A DNA stretch of 64,000 nt from Rhynochetos jubatus (lineage: Eukaryota > Chordata > Aves > Eurypygiformes > Rhynochetidae), in contig CM050656.1 in NCBI GenBank assembly GCA_027574665.1, positions 15,947,501 through 16,011,500 of the forward strand, written 5' to 3'. How positions within the stretch are numbered: the first letter of the stretch is position 1; each line of letters opens with the position of its first letter. Below the pieces are notes generated by a model that saw only the letters and a list, made by a program, of their open reading frames with translations, was not told the origin of the DNA and did not search any database. The position numbers and the translations under genes are program-made. Positions 12,451-24,616 of this stretch are shown here, in pieces.

Positions 12451-12570
12451 CCCAGCTCAGGAAAACATTTCAACCCTTGTTTAGCTTTAAGCCAGTAAAT
12501 AACTGAAGTCCATTGAATTACTTTGGTGCCTAAAGTTAAGCACGATAAAGCATTTAGACAGGCGCTGGGA
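12451..12570. repeat. Palindromic MITE-like relic, best-preserved copy
   Basis: About 120 bp with imperfect inverted arms: 'ttagctttaagcc' (12481-12493) faces 'gcctaaagttaagcac' (12528-12543), the centre reads 'gaagtccattgaa' and the right edge is 'ggcgctggga'. The layout matches a palindromic repeat I remember from reptile and bird genomes: edge 'ccagatcagcaaagcacttaa', arm 'gtgcttaactttaagc', centre 'cattgaagtcaatggga', mirrored arm and edge. It has no coding capacity, as expected of a non-autonomous DNA transposon or similar element. The inverted structure is seen and the family assignment is inference. Confidence 0.5.
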
Positions 12571-15500
12571 CAAACTGTTCTGCACTTTTGAAGCTTGTAC
12601 TCCTAACTGAATAAGTCTTAACTGAATGTCACACTTAGGAACTGTGGAATGAGAGTCTCACCCATTTTACCTCCTTTTGTCTTCAGTCCTTAACAAGAAC
12701 ATTATTCAGTCACCTCTCACTGCACCGTATCAGGTCTGAAAGCGCTACAGCTTCAAAGAGGCAAAGTGCTAAAAATGAGGCAGGCAGATCATATGACATC
12801 AAAAATATATAAGCTTTTGGGTAAGGAGGTGGGGGAAAAAAAAGGAAAGGGGAAGAAAAGCATATGCTTACAATCCCTGGACATGAACGGCTCTCTCAAA
12901 GACAATGTACTCTACATATGTTATTTATATACCACCATTTTAATGGCTCTTCAATGAAAAACATCTTGTTACCATAGTAACTCCCACATTGCATGCTATC
13001 TCTGAGACTACTACATCATCATACTAGACACACACAGCGTTTCACACCAATAAGTCATGGGCACGTCTGGTATTTTACGAAAGAACGACATGTACATATT
13101 TTCTCTACCTTAACCCATTATTCTGCATACACACCATCAATGTGTATTTCTCCATATGAAAAAGGAAAACTGTATTCTTGTTATTTCTGTTATTTTTTTG
13201 GCAGATAGCAACATGTGCTCATAGTGGCAACTCACAATAGCAGGAAAAACTTTATTTTCGATTGTTATTTTACCTCTCCAAGAATCCACAATCTATTTAC
13301 AAGTTCAACAAGAATCTGTTGAATTGTTTCATCTTAAAAGTGCCTACTTAATCCCTTTTAGCATTTCTGTAACACTGATTTTTTTCAGGATACTTTGCAG
13401 GGTGTTATGATTGTTTGCAACAGGAATTCCCTGCAAAAACTCTCACCGTGAGGTGCAGACAGAGGTCCATCTCCATCATCTATATATTGTAAGCTACTAT
13501 ACATGTTACCTGAGCCACTGAAGAGTAATGCCCATTTCCTCAACTGGTTCCATATTTACATCCAATGCTATATTCTTTGTGAGTTATAACTATCTTAAAG
13601 ATTTAAAACTACACAAATAGTGGACTGAATTTTCCCTTTGGGAACAGGCACAATAAAAAATGCTTTGCCATGAGCCTAAGGAAAGAAATGTTGGGTGTCT
13701 GGTACGTAGTCTCCACAGGTAGAAATTCAGAATAAACTATGTAAGAGTGTCTGCACACTGCATACAATAACAGTTCTGAAACCTGTGAACTAACATCCAT
13801 TCTGTGGTACAGCTGAAGCAAAACACAGGTAAACAGTCTGCTGTTTCTAATTTGATCAGTATATCATCTTCAGACATTTTGTTCACTTTAAACGGGCAAG
13901 TTTATACATTTTGAATGCAGTATCACAGAATAGCTTTTCTTCTTTCTTTTTTTAATCAAACGAGAATGAACCCTACCTGTGGCAAATAAAATATCAGTAC
14001 TGTTGGCTACGTTTACAATACAATTAGCAGAAACACCAAGCTGTTAAACTTACATCATTACAATGTTGTTAAACATGGTAGCTGATACCACAGCAGGACA
14101 TTGCTTAAAGATTTCTTGAGACAGGGCGGAAGAGTAGGAACCATCATTGCCAGGCTTAAGGCTCCTGCTCTGCAACATTCTGGTGATAAAGTGATATGAC
14201 CTTTTTCATTGAAAAGAACTCCCTCTCAAGACAAGTATGCCAAAATTCAAGCCAGCTACTTGTCACACATCAATGTTAGAAGCCTTTTGGGGGTAGATGA
14301 AAGTCAGGTGAGTTTACTATATAGTCCAGGAAATGACCTAGAAGATATTTATACAGAAGGCTGAGGAGTTCCACTGTTGAAGGACTGCTGCTAGGTCAGC
14401 ACCACATCCTTCCCATGGCTCTGTCTTGCAACACAGGCTCAGCAAGAAAAATGTATTTTCAATCATGTGACTTATAATCACATCAGTAACCAGCATTTTT
14501 CCCTGTTACAGAAAACATAACTAACTAATATATTAAAAGTGTGACTCATCTGGAGAGATATTTTTTCTTTGAATATTCAGGGATACCCTGCATTGTCACT
14601 GATAGGGACAGAACTTGCTTAACTTAAAACTTTTTAATTGACTAAAAAGTCTGGAAGCCCTGAGGCCACGTATGCACTTTGCACAACAGACTGTCTGCTT
14701 TCCCACTAAGAATCATGAGCAGCCTTGCAGTATTTTCCTCTTACTCATGAAATTGGAACTGAAAAAACAATGAATTTCTCACACTGTATGGAAATGACCT
14801 CAGCCCCAAGACAGATACTGGGAGCTTTAAACCCTCACACCAGAAGTTATTTCAGACCTGACAAAACATACTTGTTTATAATATTAAGCATAGGCTCTAA
14901 TGGCAGACGTCAGCATATATGCACATTCTAGGCCATACTGTTGTTCAAAAACGGTGTTCCCTGTTGGTATTTTTTCTGTCCAGATTGGAAAGGACCTCTT
15001 GTTAATTGTCTCAAAGTCACTTAACAGTCTGTTATTCAATGAAAACAGAGGCCACAAAACAAGAGCTTAATATAACAAAGTTAATGTGCCCATATAACCT
15101 ATTTCTATTACCAAGCTTCAGACACAGAAGAAAGCCATCTAAACTTTATATCTAACTGCAAATTTTGCCAGTTTTGGAGAAGGACAGGATGAAATAGCAT
15201 TAAGTATTATAAAGGATTTAAAATCTTCCTTTGAGCGTAGAAGTCAAGAAGAATAAAACCAAAATCTTTAACATTCAAAAAGATGTACATACTACATTAG
15301 TTGATTTTATAAGTTTAAGTTTCATAGTCCCCTGACCTCCCCAAGCTTGGCTGACTACTTCAAGCTTTTGTTTAATGTCATTAATTCTGATTTAGTTCTG
15401 TGCTCCTCAAATTCTTAAATACTTTGGTCCCCCCTTGTAGCTTTTTTCACTAACCTCATATTTCTACTGAACTACTGAGACAGCTTTAAAAAGGTTATTG

Positions 15501-16890
15501 TACCTCTAATTGCATAAGCAACAATGATGTGTTTCTGTGCTGTTTAATATCTTTAAATTCCATGCTTTTAACCACAAAAAAAACAAGCCAGTCCTGCTTG
15601 CTCAGAAATCATTAACTGCACTGTTATTGATACCAGCAATAAGGGACCAGACTCTGCAACAGCAGAACACAGAATTTGTGGCAGAGATGGAAGAAAATGA
15701 AACAACTGAACGTCACTTTGGATTTTGTTTCTTTACAATTTCAGATCGTTCTGCATTGAGCAGGAGCAATATGGTTTAAAAAATATTAAGAAAAACACAA
15801 GTAAGAGACCACTATTTCCTGCAGTTTGGTCAATTCAGTTCATAGTGTTCTTTCTACCTATAACTCACCAGTGGCGTATGGGAGAAATAAAGGGAGTGTG
15901 GGAAAGAGACGGGAAAGGGAAATGTACATTGGTTATTTTAGAAGGCTCTTAATAGCTGCTAGCAAACTATCTGGAAAAAAAAGTGAACCAGTTCCAAACC
16001 TTCATATGTTCTAAAGCCAACTTGTAATAGAGGGTTTTCAGCACTGGAGAAAACTAGTCATTTGGGCATCCAAGATCCATACGACCAAGACCTAAGTGTG
16101 AATTCTGTTACCTATCCTCAGCTTCCCATGTTTCTGAATGTTATCCATAGCTCTCTGCATCAAAGAAAGAAAAGCATAGTTATGATTTCAAAATCTGCTG
16201 CAGCAACACTTATTAAGTTACACACTCAGGATTTATTTGTATTTGAGATCTGTCACTTCCCAAATTTTAATCCTTCCATTCCAGGCATCCCTCATTATCA
16301 CCTGAAATTCAGGACCACAAGCAAGGAAGACTTTCTGAACACATGGTTACAAGGGAGTGATTTTCCTAGCAAAGACAGACATGTGAAAGCTTTCAGAACT
16401 TCTTTTCCAACTCTTGTGAGCTTTTAATGATTTGGATAGCGTGGGTAGTGGAAACAGATGCTATCGTCTCTACATTTTTGGCAGAGGATAAAGCAGCAAA
16501 GGCTAACATATTCATGCTGTTTGCAAACTGATGTATACCACAGATCATCTTTCCAAAATACATTTGGGCAGGACAGAAAATTTCCAGCTCTTGATGATAT
16601 AAAATTATACCATTAATGTCTAAATATACCATTACTTTTTAAAAGAAAATACCCCCCATGCCCTCCCGCAATACATAATCTTTCCTGTTCTCAGATGGAT
16701 AAAGGATACATATCTGGGTAGCCATTTAGATTCTTTCCCTTCTCACAGAAGAAAATCAGGCTTGCCAAGTGCTTTAGGATCCTCAGATGGAAGACACTTC
16801 GTGTGAGTGAATGCCTTTATTTATTGCTACCATGCAGTACATCCATAAGGTTTCCTGCATTCTGACGACTATATTAAGACCTAGTGCAAG
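12571..16890. other. Gene-free stretch, nothing firm recognised
   Basis: Contains a purine-only tract at about 12823-12859 and otherwise AT-rich DNA with stops in all frames. The 121-codon open frame at 16062-16427 has no recognisable domain, a composition like its surroundings, and no supporting splice signals. Confidence 0.5.
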
Positions 16891-16946
16891 CAGATGTAAC
16901 TCCTGACATCAGCAGAGCTGCACTTACTTACATCAGACCTCAACAT
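16891..16946. repeat. Palindromic ancient repeat relic
   Basis: gatgtaa (16893-16899) and ttacatc (16928-16934) form a perfect 7-bp inverted repeat around 'ctcctgacatcagcagagctgc'-like sequence. This resembles the reptile/bird repeat form 'gtaactccattgacatcagtggagttac...tttacatcagctgagga'. Only one short segment remains and the family link is from memory. Confidence 0.4.
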
Positions 16947-17413
16947 GGTCTAAACACTGCTGCCTACAGTTTTCAACATTGTGTATTCTCACCAGAGAAG
17001 CCTTTGTAATTTAACAACTGTCTAGATCTCATCCAGAACTCAAGATACACAAACGACTCAGAAAAGATGACTAATGCAAAGCAAACATCCCTTTTTGCTT
17101 CACCCTAAACCTCACCCTGTCCTAAAGCAGATAGGTTTGGATCCTTAAAAATTTCACCTTTAAAGATCCCAGCGCAGTACAGCAGGTAAGTATTAAGGAG
17201 AGATGATAAAGGGCTTAAAGCATTCTATCTTTCCACATAACACAGCACGATACACCAGCCTCTGCAACAGTGTGTAACCCCGTCCTTTGCATTATCCCCT
17301 TCTAACTAGTTGTAGGCAGTACAACTGATATGCATCATGTAGCATATTTAGTTAATAACATGTCATCCAGTAACCTGAAAATACTTCAGTTGCATTCCTG
17401 GAAGAGATTAAAC

Positions 17414-17435
17414 TTCATTTAAAGTTCATTTAAAG
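17414..17435. repeat. Two-copy 11-bp tandem repeat
   Basis: ttcatttaaag occurs twice back to back. It is a local slippage duplication without other significance that I can see. Confidence 0.7.
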
Positions 17436-17485
17436 TGGTGCAGAAGGAGGCAATTCCTGAATAAACGCAACATGCTAACATTTGG

Positions 17486-17580
17486 GAACCAAATTCTGCA
17501 GCTGATTTTTGCACAGGCAGATCACTGTGCAAGTGCATGCCCTCCTTAAGGTCAGTGGGACTATAAGGGTAAGTAAGCCC
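17486..17580. repeat. Possible palindromic repeat relic
   Basis: Begins 'accaaattctgcagctg' and contains 'aaggtcagtgggactat', both similar to edge and core motifs of the ancient reptile/bird palindromic repeats ('caaattctgc', 'gtcaatgggact'). The arms are poorly preserved: gcacaggcagatcactgtgc is a local imperfect palindrome. Confidence 0.3.
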
Positions 17581-18210
17581 CAAAAAGGGATCTGACTGAG
17601 GATGAGATTTTCTAAGCATTCCCATAGTGCCAAGGCTCAGGACAGGCACCATTCAGATCAAGTAAAAGGCCACTTGGATAGTTTAGTCTGACAATTTCTT
17701 AAAATTGACAATAAAATGCAGAATATTTGGGGGGTTTCATAGATAGTTAGAAAAGAAACCTTGACTCCACATTCACTATCTAACATCAGGGATTCTGATT
17801 AGTAAATCATAATAACGCTGTGTTGAACTATATTAAAAACGGGACAGGCAGGGGAGAACGATCAATATTTTCCCAATTATGGGACACCGAAGGCCACTAA
17901 AAAGGGAATTGTGTTCTTTTCCAGCTTCCATTAGCCATGTCCAGTAACAATTAGAAACAAGACACTTGCTTTAATCTCTTTTACAGTGTGGTGAAAATAT
18001 TGCAGTATGTTTTCTATTTTGGCTTTTAAAAGTAACAACAGTTTAATTTTGCTGATTTTCTTATTTTAGCTAAGTAATGAAATAAGTTTTTACACAGCAG
18101 CTTTTGAGAACAGTGTGTCATGGTTTTGGGAAAAAAAAAAAAAACCATACTCCAGGCAGGTTAAAACTAGACTTGCTTCATACCAGACTAATACTTAAAA
18201 CAGGTGATGT

Positions 18211-18248
18211 AAGGAAAAAAACCAAACAAACAAAAAACCACAAACAAA
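18211..18248. repeat. A/C-rich low-complexity tract
   Basis: Runs of A broken by single or paired C (aaggaaaaaaaccaaacaaac...). It has the same composition, on the opposite strand, as the T/G tracts at 19229, 36484 and 46258. Confidence 0.7.
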
Positions 18249-18374
18249 TGGGCAAAAATCAAGTCTCAGTTGTATTTACAGTAAGTATTCTAAGATACAG
18301 TTCCAATCAGTTTTACCAATAATTAAAGAAGTTCTGGGAAGTATGTTTCAAATAAAAACATAAACATATTATTG

Positions 18375-18420
18375 TTAAAAAAAAAAAAAAAACCACCAAA
18401 CAAAAAAAACACACCCAAAC
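18375..18420. repeat. A16 run followed by A/C-rich tract
   Basis: Sixteen A residues at 18377-18392, then ccaccaaac and A8 with CA-rich sequence. No retroposed body or target duplication is recognisable upstream. Confidence 0.7.
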
Positions 18421-19228
18421 TTGCAGTGGCTTGTCCAGGGACAACCACTCAGCTTTCAGGATAAATATTACAGCAATATACAGTATTTCCTTGGTTTTTT
18501 TCTAATGAGTAACAGTGGTCAAGCAATCTAGAATCATGGTGGAGTCTTTGAGCACTCTGCAGGTCCTGATTACAGCACTTGTTTTGACAAGCAGTTACTA
18601 TGGCCTGATATTGCTGTGTTTTGCTCTTTAGAGAAAGCTGTTTTGGTAAAAGAATGGCCTAGAGAAGGTACAGCTGCAATGAAGATGCAGAATATAAGAT
18701 GATAATTTTTTCTTATGATTACTGTGTACCATATCTAATGCTTCTTATTCCACCTGTATGCTTGAGGCAGTAAGCCCTACCAGTAAACCTTTCACCTTTC
18801 ACATTTTCTGTTCAAAGACTGTCAAGACAGATGGCAGTAAATGCCATCTTTATTGAATTATGATCCATAGTACTTTACCAGAAATAAGCAAGTATTAATC
18901 AAAGTCCAAAGGTTTGAAAAAGGTAGAGCCATGAGAGCTTTGGGAAGAAAACAGCCTGGCAGGCATGCTCTCATTTTTGACAAAAATTAAAATAAAGAAA
19001 CATTACAGGAGTTAGAAAACTTGCCAGACACCAATCAGAGTTGGATAAGACATCTTTCAGACTCCCCATAAATTTTCAGAGTCTGCTGTTCTGTGCAATG
19101 TCTACGTGCCTAATACAGCTGTTTTCCTGGGTGAAAGCATAATTTTTTGAATTTTAATTTCTTTTCTTTTAATTTTGGTTAGCACACTAAACCTTTTCAA
19201 TTAGATATGGTTGCCCTTGGGCCCCTTA

Positions 19229-19298
19229 TTGGTTTGTGGGTTTTTTGTTGTTGTCTGTTTTGGTTTGGGGTTTGGGTTTTGAGTTTGAATTTTTTTAA
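19229..19298. repeat. T/G-rich low-complexity tract
   Basis: About 70 bases made almost only of T and G, in short runs of each (ggtttgtgggttttttg..., ggtttggggtttgggtttt). G-runs are mostly three or four long, so one strand could form imperfect G-quadruplexes. This tract type seems common in birds. Confidence 0.7.
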
Positions 19299-19552
19299 AT
19301 CTTTTTGCCTCTTCTTCTGGTTTCACTGGCTTTCTGTCATCATAACTTCATGCCTCTGCAATGTGTTTTGGCCTAAGGACAAAATCAACTCTAGCTTCTC
19401 TCAGAGCAGAGTCCCATTCCTTGCGCTGCAGGTTGGAGTTGAGACACCGCAGTAAACCCACGCCCAGTGTTCACTGTAGAACCAGAAACAGTGTGCAGTT
19501 CATCCCCCGCCTAGGACAGCTGTAAGCTAGCAGGTAATCTAGTAAACCAAAA

Positions 19553-19569
19553 GGGGGGGGGGGGGGGGG
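19553..19569 (+). repeat. G17 homopolymer
   Basis: Seventeen G residues in a row. Likely polymorphic in length, hard to sequence, and able to form quadruplex structures on the plus strand. The true length may differ from that given here. Confidence 0.85.
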
Positions 19570-20164
19570 AAGTTGGGATCCGTTAGTGCACTACAGCTTT
19601 GGAAATCTGAATCAATTACTTTCAATAATTATCTTTTTTTAATTGCCAAAGGACTACTTTCTATAATATAACAGAAGCTCTGAGACAAACAGATAAAAGA
19701 TGGAGTACACTCACGTACAACCTTGGTCTAGCCATGACAACCAGGAACATGCCAATGGGGCACTACAGCTCTTTTAGCCCCCTCCCAACTCCCCATAAAG
19801 CCAAACACCACATACAGTCGCAGCTATCCCATAGCACAACCGCTGTTAGAGCCACAGAAGCAAAACAAAAGATCTGACTACAAATACGTGAAAGAACAAG
19901 TTAGAACATGTTAGAAGAAACACCTGTGGATGACCTTTTTCCATATTAACTTTCTTTTATGAGTGCGGTTTAAGTACTAACCAGCAGGTAATTAGTTCAT
20001 GCACTTGCATGCTGAATATCTTGAATCGAAGAAATCAGTTAAGTCGTACCAGGAAGAAACTCAGACTTAAAAATTCTGTTTGGTTCACGTTGGAGCCAAA
20101 AAGCTGTACACACCTATTGCGGATGAAAGTGTTTTCTCTAGTGAAATCCTACTAGGTGTTTTTC

Positions 20165-20300
20165 CAATAGCAATGCTCATTTAACAAGTGCACTCTGCCA
20201 TGCAGGTGGGACCTGTTAGGAGCAACAGCACATTGGAACATAAGCCTTGCGTAATTAATATTTATTGCTTATGAATATTCATTTTATTTACATCCCCCCT
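20165..20300. promoter_or_regulatory. Possible regulatory element with a 12-bp POU-like palindrome
   Basis: Contains 'ttgcgtaat' (PAR-bZIP or C/EBP-like) at 20248-20256, 'taatta' at 20252-20257, and the perfect palindrome atgaatattcat at 20271-20282, similar to dimeric POU-factor sites. The density of exact motifs in 40 bases is what sets it apart. Function is inferred only. Confidence 0.22.
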
Positions 20301-20549
20301 AGCCAGCCCTATGCTCTACAAATGAGTGTGGTAGGAAAGTAGTACGTTTTCACTAGCTATCTGCATCTTCTACTGTATAAAAACAACTCTAAACACCTAA
20401 ATACACGCATGTATGATTAGTTTTTAAATTAGATTAAAAAATATTAACAGATTTATACTTGTCATAAAATACAACAAAACAGGGAGCGATACCAGACGAT
20501 AAATACACAAAAATGTCAACATGAGGCAAATTGCATCTGAACAATCAGC

Positions 20550-20840
20550 TCACAGGGCTGATTTGTCCATGTACATGATATTACTTCCCAGTAAAACTGA
20601 TCTGCGCTTGCTTACCCACTAATGAAAGGGAAGTGAGTTACACTGCAAATACAGGTGGGCAAAATTATGCACAGTTTATGCACCAAGGTCAGAGCAGCTG
20701 TCAGGCTGCTAATTACTCACAAAGTTACCCCACAGTAACTCAGCAATTGTTTACATTCTGGACTTGGAAGCGTAAGCAGCTCGCAGCACCACAAAGCCTC
20801 TTCGCTGATTAACACGCAGTGGCTCATAACACAGAAGTGG
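20550..20840. promoter_or_regulatory. Possible conserved noncoding block
   Basis: A less AT-biased stretch with mixed motifs ('gctaattactcac', 'caattgttta', 'gtcaggctgctaatta', 'cgctgattaac') and no low-complexity runs. It reads like sequence under constraint rather than drifting repeat debris, but this is a subjective judgement that needs alignment. Confidence 0.18.
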
Positions 20841-21167
20841 TTATTTACAATGAATGCTGGTTCTTTTTATAGGCAACTAGTACCAGACCTGAAGATAACA
20901 TCATTTTATGGGACCCACAATTCTGAACATATCTAATTTGACACCTAAATAGCATCTTCACCTACTTTGTATCCTTTGCTACTAAAGTACCAGATTAATT
21001 ATTATTCTTCTCTTTCCCCATGTAATACTCCATGCTATTTTTCACAAAGAAAAATATTGATTTATCTACTGTTCATTGTTTGTCATTTCTGGTAGCTTCC
21101 TTCCCCTAATAGCATTTTTTTGTGGCATTTGTCTGGTGTGTTGGCATTTAAAGAAACCGTGGTTCTA

Positions 21168-21254
21168 CTCTGCAAAGCACTTAACTACTTAAATTTGGTT
21201 CTGATGCAATCAGTGAAGTAAAGTACTTGTGTAAATGCTTTGCTGAACTAAGGC
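21168..21254. repeat. Palindromic MITE-like relic
   Basis: Begins 'ctctgcaaagcacttaa' and ends 'aaatgctttgctgaactaaggc'. The arms caaagca (21172-21178) and tgctttg (21236-21242) are perfect inverted repeats. Edges and spacing match the repeat at 12451-12570 ('gcaaagcacttaa' ... 'gtgctttgctga'). The centre 'aatcagtgaagta' is eroded from a form like 'attgaagtcaat'. Family inferred from memory of reptile and bird repeats. Confidence 0.5.
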
Positions 21255-21389
21255 ATAACTAAATATCATGAATTCTAAAAACCTATTTTTCCATTCTCTC
21301 TCTCCAAAAGCACAGTAGTTCTCTGAAAGGCTGAAATAAATCTATGTACATCCTTCTCCAGTGGATGATAAATAGTTTTACTTTTCATC

Positions 21390-21411
21390 ATATATATATA
21401 TATATATATAA
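21390..21411. repeat. TA dinucleotide microsatellite
   Basis: Ten uninterrupted TA units followed by degenerate TA and (TAAA)3-like sequence to about 21442. Likely polymorphic. Confidence 0.85.
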
Positions 21412-23957
21412 AAGTATATAAATATGTAAATAAATAAATACATAGATATTTAAGAATTAACTTTGACCCAAAGCAAAACATCCAGTGTTGTCTCACTTGC
21501 ACAACTTTTCATTTTAATACATTTTTTCAAAGACATAGAAAAAACTCTGAAAATTAACACAGATCTACACTATGAAAAATACAGTTTTATTTATTACTAC
21601 TTCCTCAACCTTAAGTATGATACTTTAATGACTGTAAATACAACTTAGGCTTTAGAGCAATGTTGGATATCAAACCACCCAGAAACTTTCTCTATGCTTC
21701 TGTATCAGATGACAAATTCTACCAGGACACCACCATTTTAAGTCATAAGGAATTTCTATAATCTATCTATATTTCTATGATTATTTCTGGTTGACTTTTG
21801 CAAGACTTATGCTAAATATGGAAGAAATGAGAATTTGAATTTTTATTTTGAAGTCGCTCTTCTGCAGTTTTTAAGGCAAATATTTCTTTCAGAAATTAGA
21901 TAACACCATTCTATCAGCAAGATTTGCAAAGCTCTGATATAACGGAACATGTTACCTAAGGGTTTTTGTGATCACACTTGTTTTGATTGAGAACATTTTT
22001 GTCTGTTGAAGGACAATGGATAAAGCAGCAAAAATTAAGCTGTTATTCCAACATAAATTTCTCTGTTATTTGCCATCTGCAATTATTTGCATTCAAAGCT
22101 AGGAGCATGGAAAACCAGAATCTAGTCCGTGGATAAATTGAGAGAATTTGGGGAACCAAATGTCAGGGTTGCAGCTATGAAAACGCCGGAAAAAAACCAA
22201 ACCCAACAATAAGAACTTGAACAAAACAATCCAAAATGTCTTTTTTTCCCCTTTCTGCTTCTATTTCAATCTCAGGTTGTTTATTACTAAATATGGAGTC
22301 CAAGAAACCTGATGCACAGTAATGTAAATTCATCTTTATTGAACCACTGAAATATGTCTTGTTGTTACCACAATCAGTGTCTTTCTGGATATACAAGAAT
22401 TTACAGGATGCTGAAATAAAGCCCTAAATCCATTATACTTTTCCTACAAAAAAGTAAAGGCTGATTACTAAGTACAACTGTAACAGTTTTTTTGGTGAAC
22501 TAGACCCCACTTGTCATTAGCGGTCAGAAACTAAATTAGATCTCCCAATACATTTTTCTGTATACATTCTAAACAATCTTCTTGCTATTTGACCCACGTA
22601 ATTTCAGAAAATAGGCTGAACACCGGTAAGTTTGATAAAGCTGCAGTAAAACAGGCTGTTCTATGGCTCTGTTTCTGATATATTCCTAGATTAAAATAGC
22701 TTGTAATTTACATCCAAAGATGTAAAATAAACAACTCATGAAGCATTCAAGTTGGAAGCACAACTCCTTCTGCAAAACTATGAATAACTTATTCACTAGC
22801 ATCAACAGTAATTTCATCTAGATTGCAGTCTTTACATTGAAGGCACTGAAGGGATATTAAATACAACAGTATTAACTTCTGCCTTTGTTATCAAGCAGTA
22901 CCTCTTACTCTTCAAAACTGAAAACAATAGCACAAAAATAAAAGTAAAGAAAGAACAACATGAGCAAAATTAACTCTGCAAATTCAGAGGCTATGGGTAA
23001 GTTTTTGTGACTCTATTGAAACACTTGAGAAAAACCTTAAAAATACACCTAGACTGTAGCCCTGTTCATAAAGGAAGGATAACATTCCTGATGCAAAATA
23101 TCAGACCATGCTGAATGAAATATATTACACACTTGTTACAGGTTGAATATCCATAAAGACTGTTTATTCTCTACCTTGTTCAGATACTCTCGAGAACTCA
23201 AAATGGGTGGGGGAAGGAATGAAGAAACAGACCAACCTCAAGTATTCGATATTTTACTATTGGCCGCTTGTTTTCATTTAGTGTTAACGCATATATGCTT
23301 TGGTGCTTACAAAGAGAGTTCCAAGGAACATTGGGTGTTATTAGATTGATAATCAACTCATACCCTCAGCAGGTGGGTCATAAATACTTAAACATATGCA
23401 GAATAGTTGGGAGAAGATAGTCTTCATTTGTGGTTTTAGGTCATACTAATGTGTTTTCTCTTTCAAATAGAACTAAATAGATGTGTCAGAAGGGGTAAAA
23501 TTCTTAATGGAAGAGAACACAAATAGTTTCTAACCTGCTGGTAAGGTTAGAAATGTCACGGGTTGTTGTCATTACCATGGAACAGAGAGTTCTTCATCAT
23601 TTCAAATGCATTTTCATATCCACAGGTAGTCAGATAAGTGACTATTACCACATGTAACAAAAGGACAAACAGATGGGATGCAGCTCATTCATTTTTGCCC
23701 TCTCCTGTACACTTCTATTGTTTTCTAAGTTTGCAGTCATCTGCTGACTGTATGGTGGGAGTGGTTCACTTTTTTTAACTGAAAAGACACTTCTGTGTGC
23801 AACAAGAAGTGTCGTGTCTTTTGGGAAGCTACTTTCTCCAAATTTAAACCAATTACAAACTCCATATTCATTTGCATATTTGAGACAGTATCTGCCTGGC
23901 ACACTTCTGACGCAGACACAGTTCTGTCAGAGCCTGAAGGAAGAATCAAAAGGAAGA

Positions 23958-23997
23958 TTTAAAAAAAAAAAAGAAAAATAAAAAAAAAAAAAAGAAA
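23958..23997. repeat. A-rich low-complexity tract
   Basis: About 40 bases of A with a few G and T. No recognisable retroposed sequence lies upstream, so I do not call it a poly(A) tail. Confidence 0.75.
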
Positions 23998-24210
23998 TCT
24001 TCCATGATGTTTCTACACACTATTATTTTTAAGCAAGACAAAAAATAGAATGAGTTAAAATTTAATAAAAGAAACACTGACATAATCATCAAATTTATAA
24101 CACTGACAGAGCATCAATCATGAGTCATGATATGATCAAGGCAACTGACCCGATGCATCATTCAAAATATTTTAAAGGAAACCCATCATGTTCAGTACAT
24201 CACAGCTATT

Positions 24211-24226
24211 AAAAAAAAAAAAAAAA
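24211..24226. repeat. A16 homopolymer
   Basis: Sixteen A residues, flanked by ordinary AT-rich DNA. No retroposon body recognised. Confidence 0.8.
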
Positions 24227-24616
24227 TCCTAGCAAATTAACATTTTCAGTCATTGAATATAATTTTAGTCAAATTTTTCATGCAATTTATGCAATACGCT
24301 TCACATATACACAGTCATATATGTAGCTTGAACAGGTAAAGTGCAGTGACCTTTCTGGTGTCCACCATAAAATGCAAACAATCCATCTCTGCACATCTGC
24401 TTACAAAATTATAGAGCAGGGAAGTCAGTGGTGTGCATGGTTCATACCTGTGGATGTTGCTGCCTAAGGACAGACAAAAGCATCTCTAACTAGACACCTG
24501 GGTTCCTTTAGGCACTAGCAGCAGGTCTTCATTTAGTCTGATTTCAGTAAGTGAGCTTCCAAGAGTAACTGCAGTGCAAGGTTGTAATTACGTCTCAGGA
24601 GTGGAAAGACACTGAA

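Larger units (their letters stand above)
17581..21167. other. Gene-free stretch with low-complexity tracts
   Basis: No exon or RNA gene recognised. It holds A/C-rich tracts (18211-18248, 18375-18420), a T/G-rich tract (19229-19298), a G17 run and two blocks near 20.2 and 20.6-20.8 kb with regulatory-looking motif content, each listed separately. Confidence 0.5.
21255..24616. other. Gene-free stretch, simple repeats only
   Basis: No exon or RNA gene recognised. Holds a TA microsatellite (21391-21410), an A-rich tract (23958-23997) and an A16 run (24211-24226). Otherwise AT-rich without recognised repeats. Confidence 0.5.

Noticed and set aside
16062-16427. 121-codon open frame
   Set aside because: No recognisable domain or splice context; composition like the flanks.
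18117-18430. 'tgtcatggttttggg' resembling an LTR start, with 'cagtg' both before it and at 18425
   Set aside because: The putative right end lacks the CA terminus, the interior is A/C low complexity, and a 5-base match over 300 bases is not unusual.
23958-24226. A-rich runs as poly(A) tails of processed pseudogenes
   Set aside because: No transcript-like body or target duplication is recognisable next to them.
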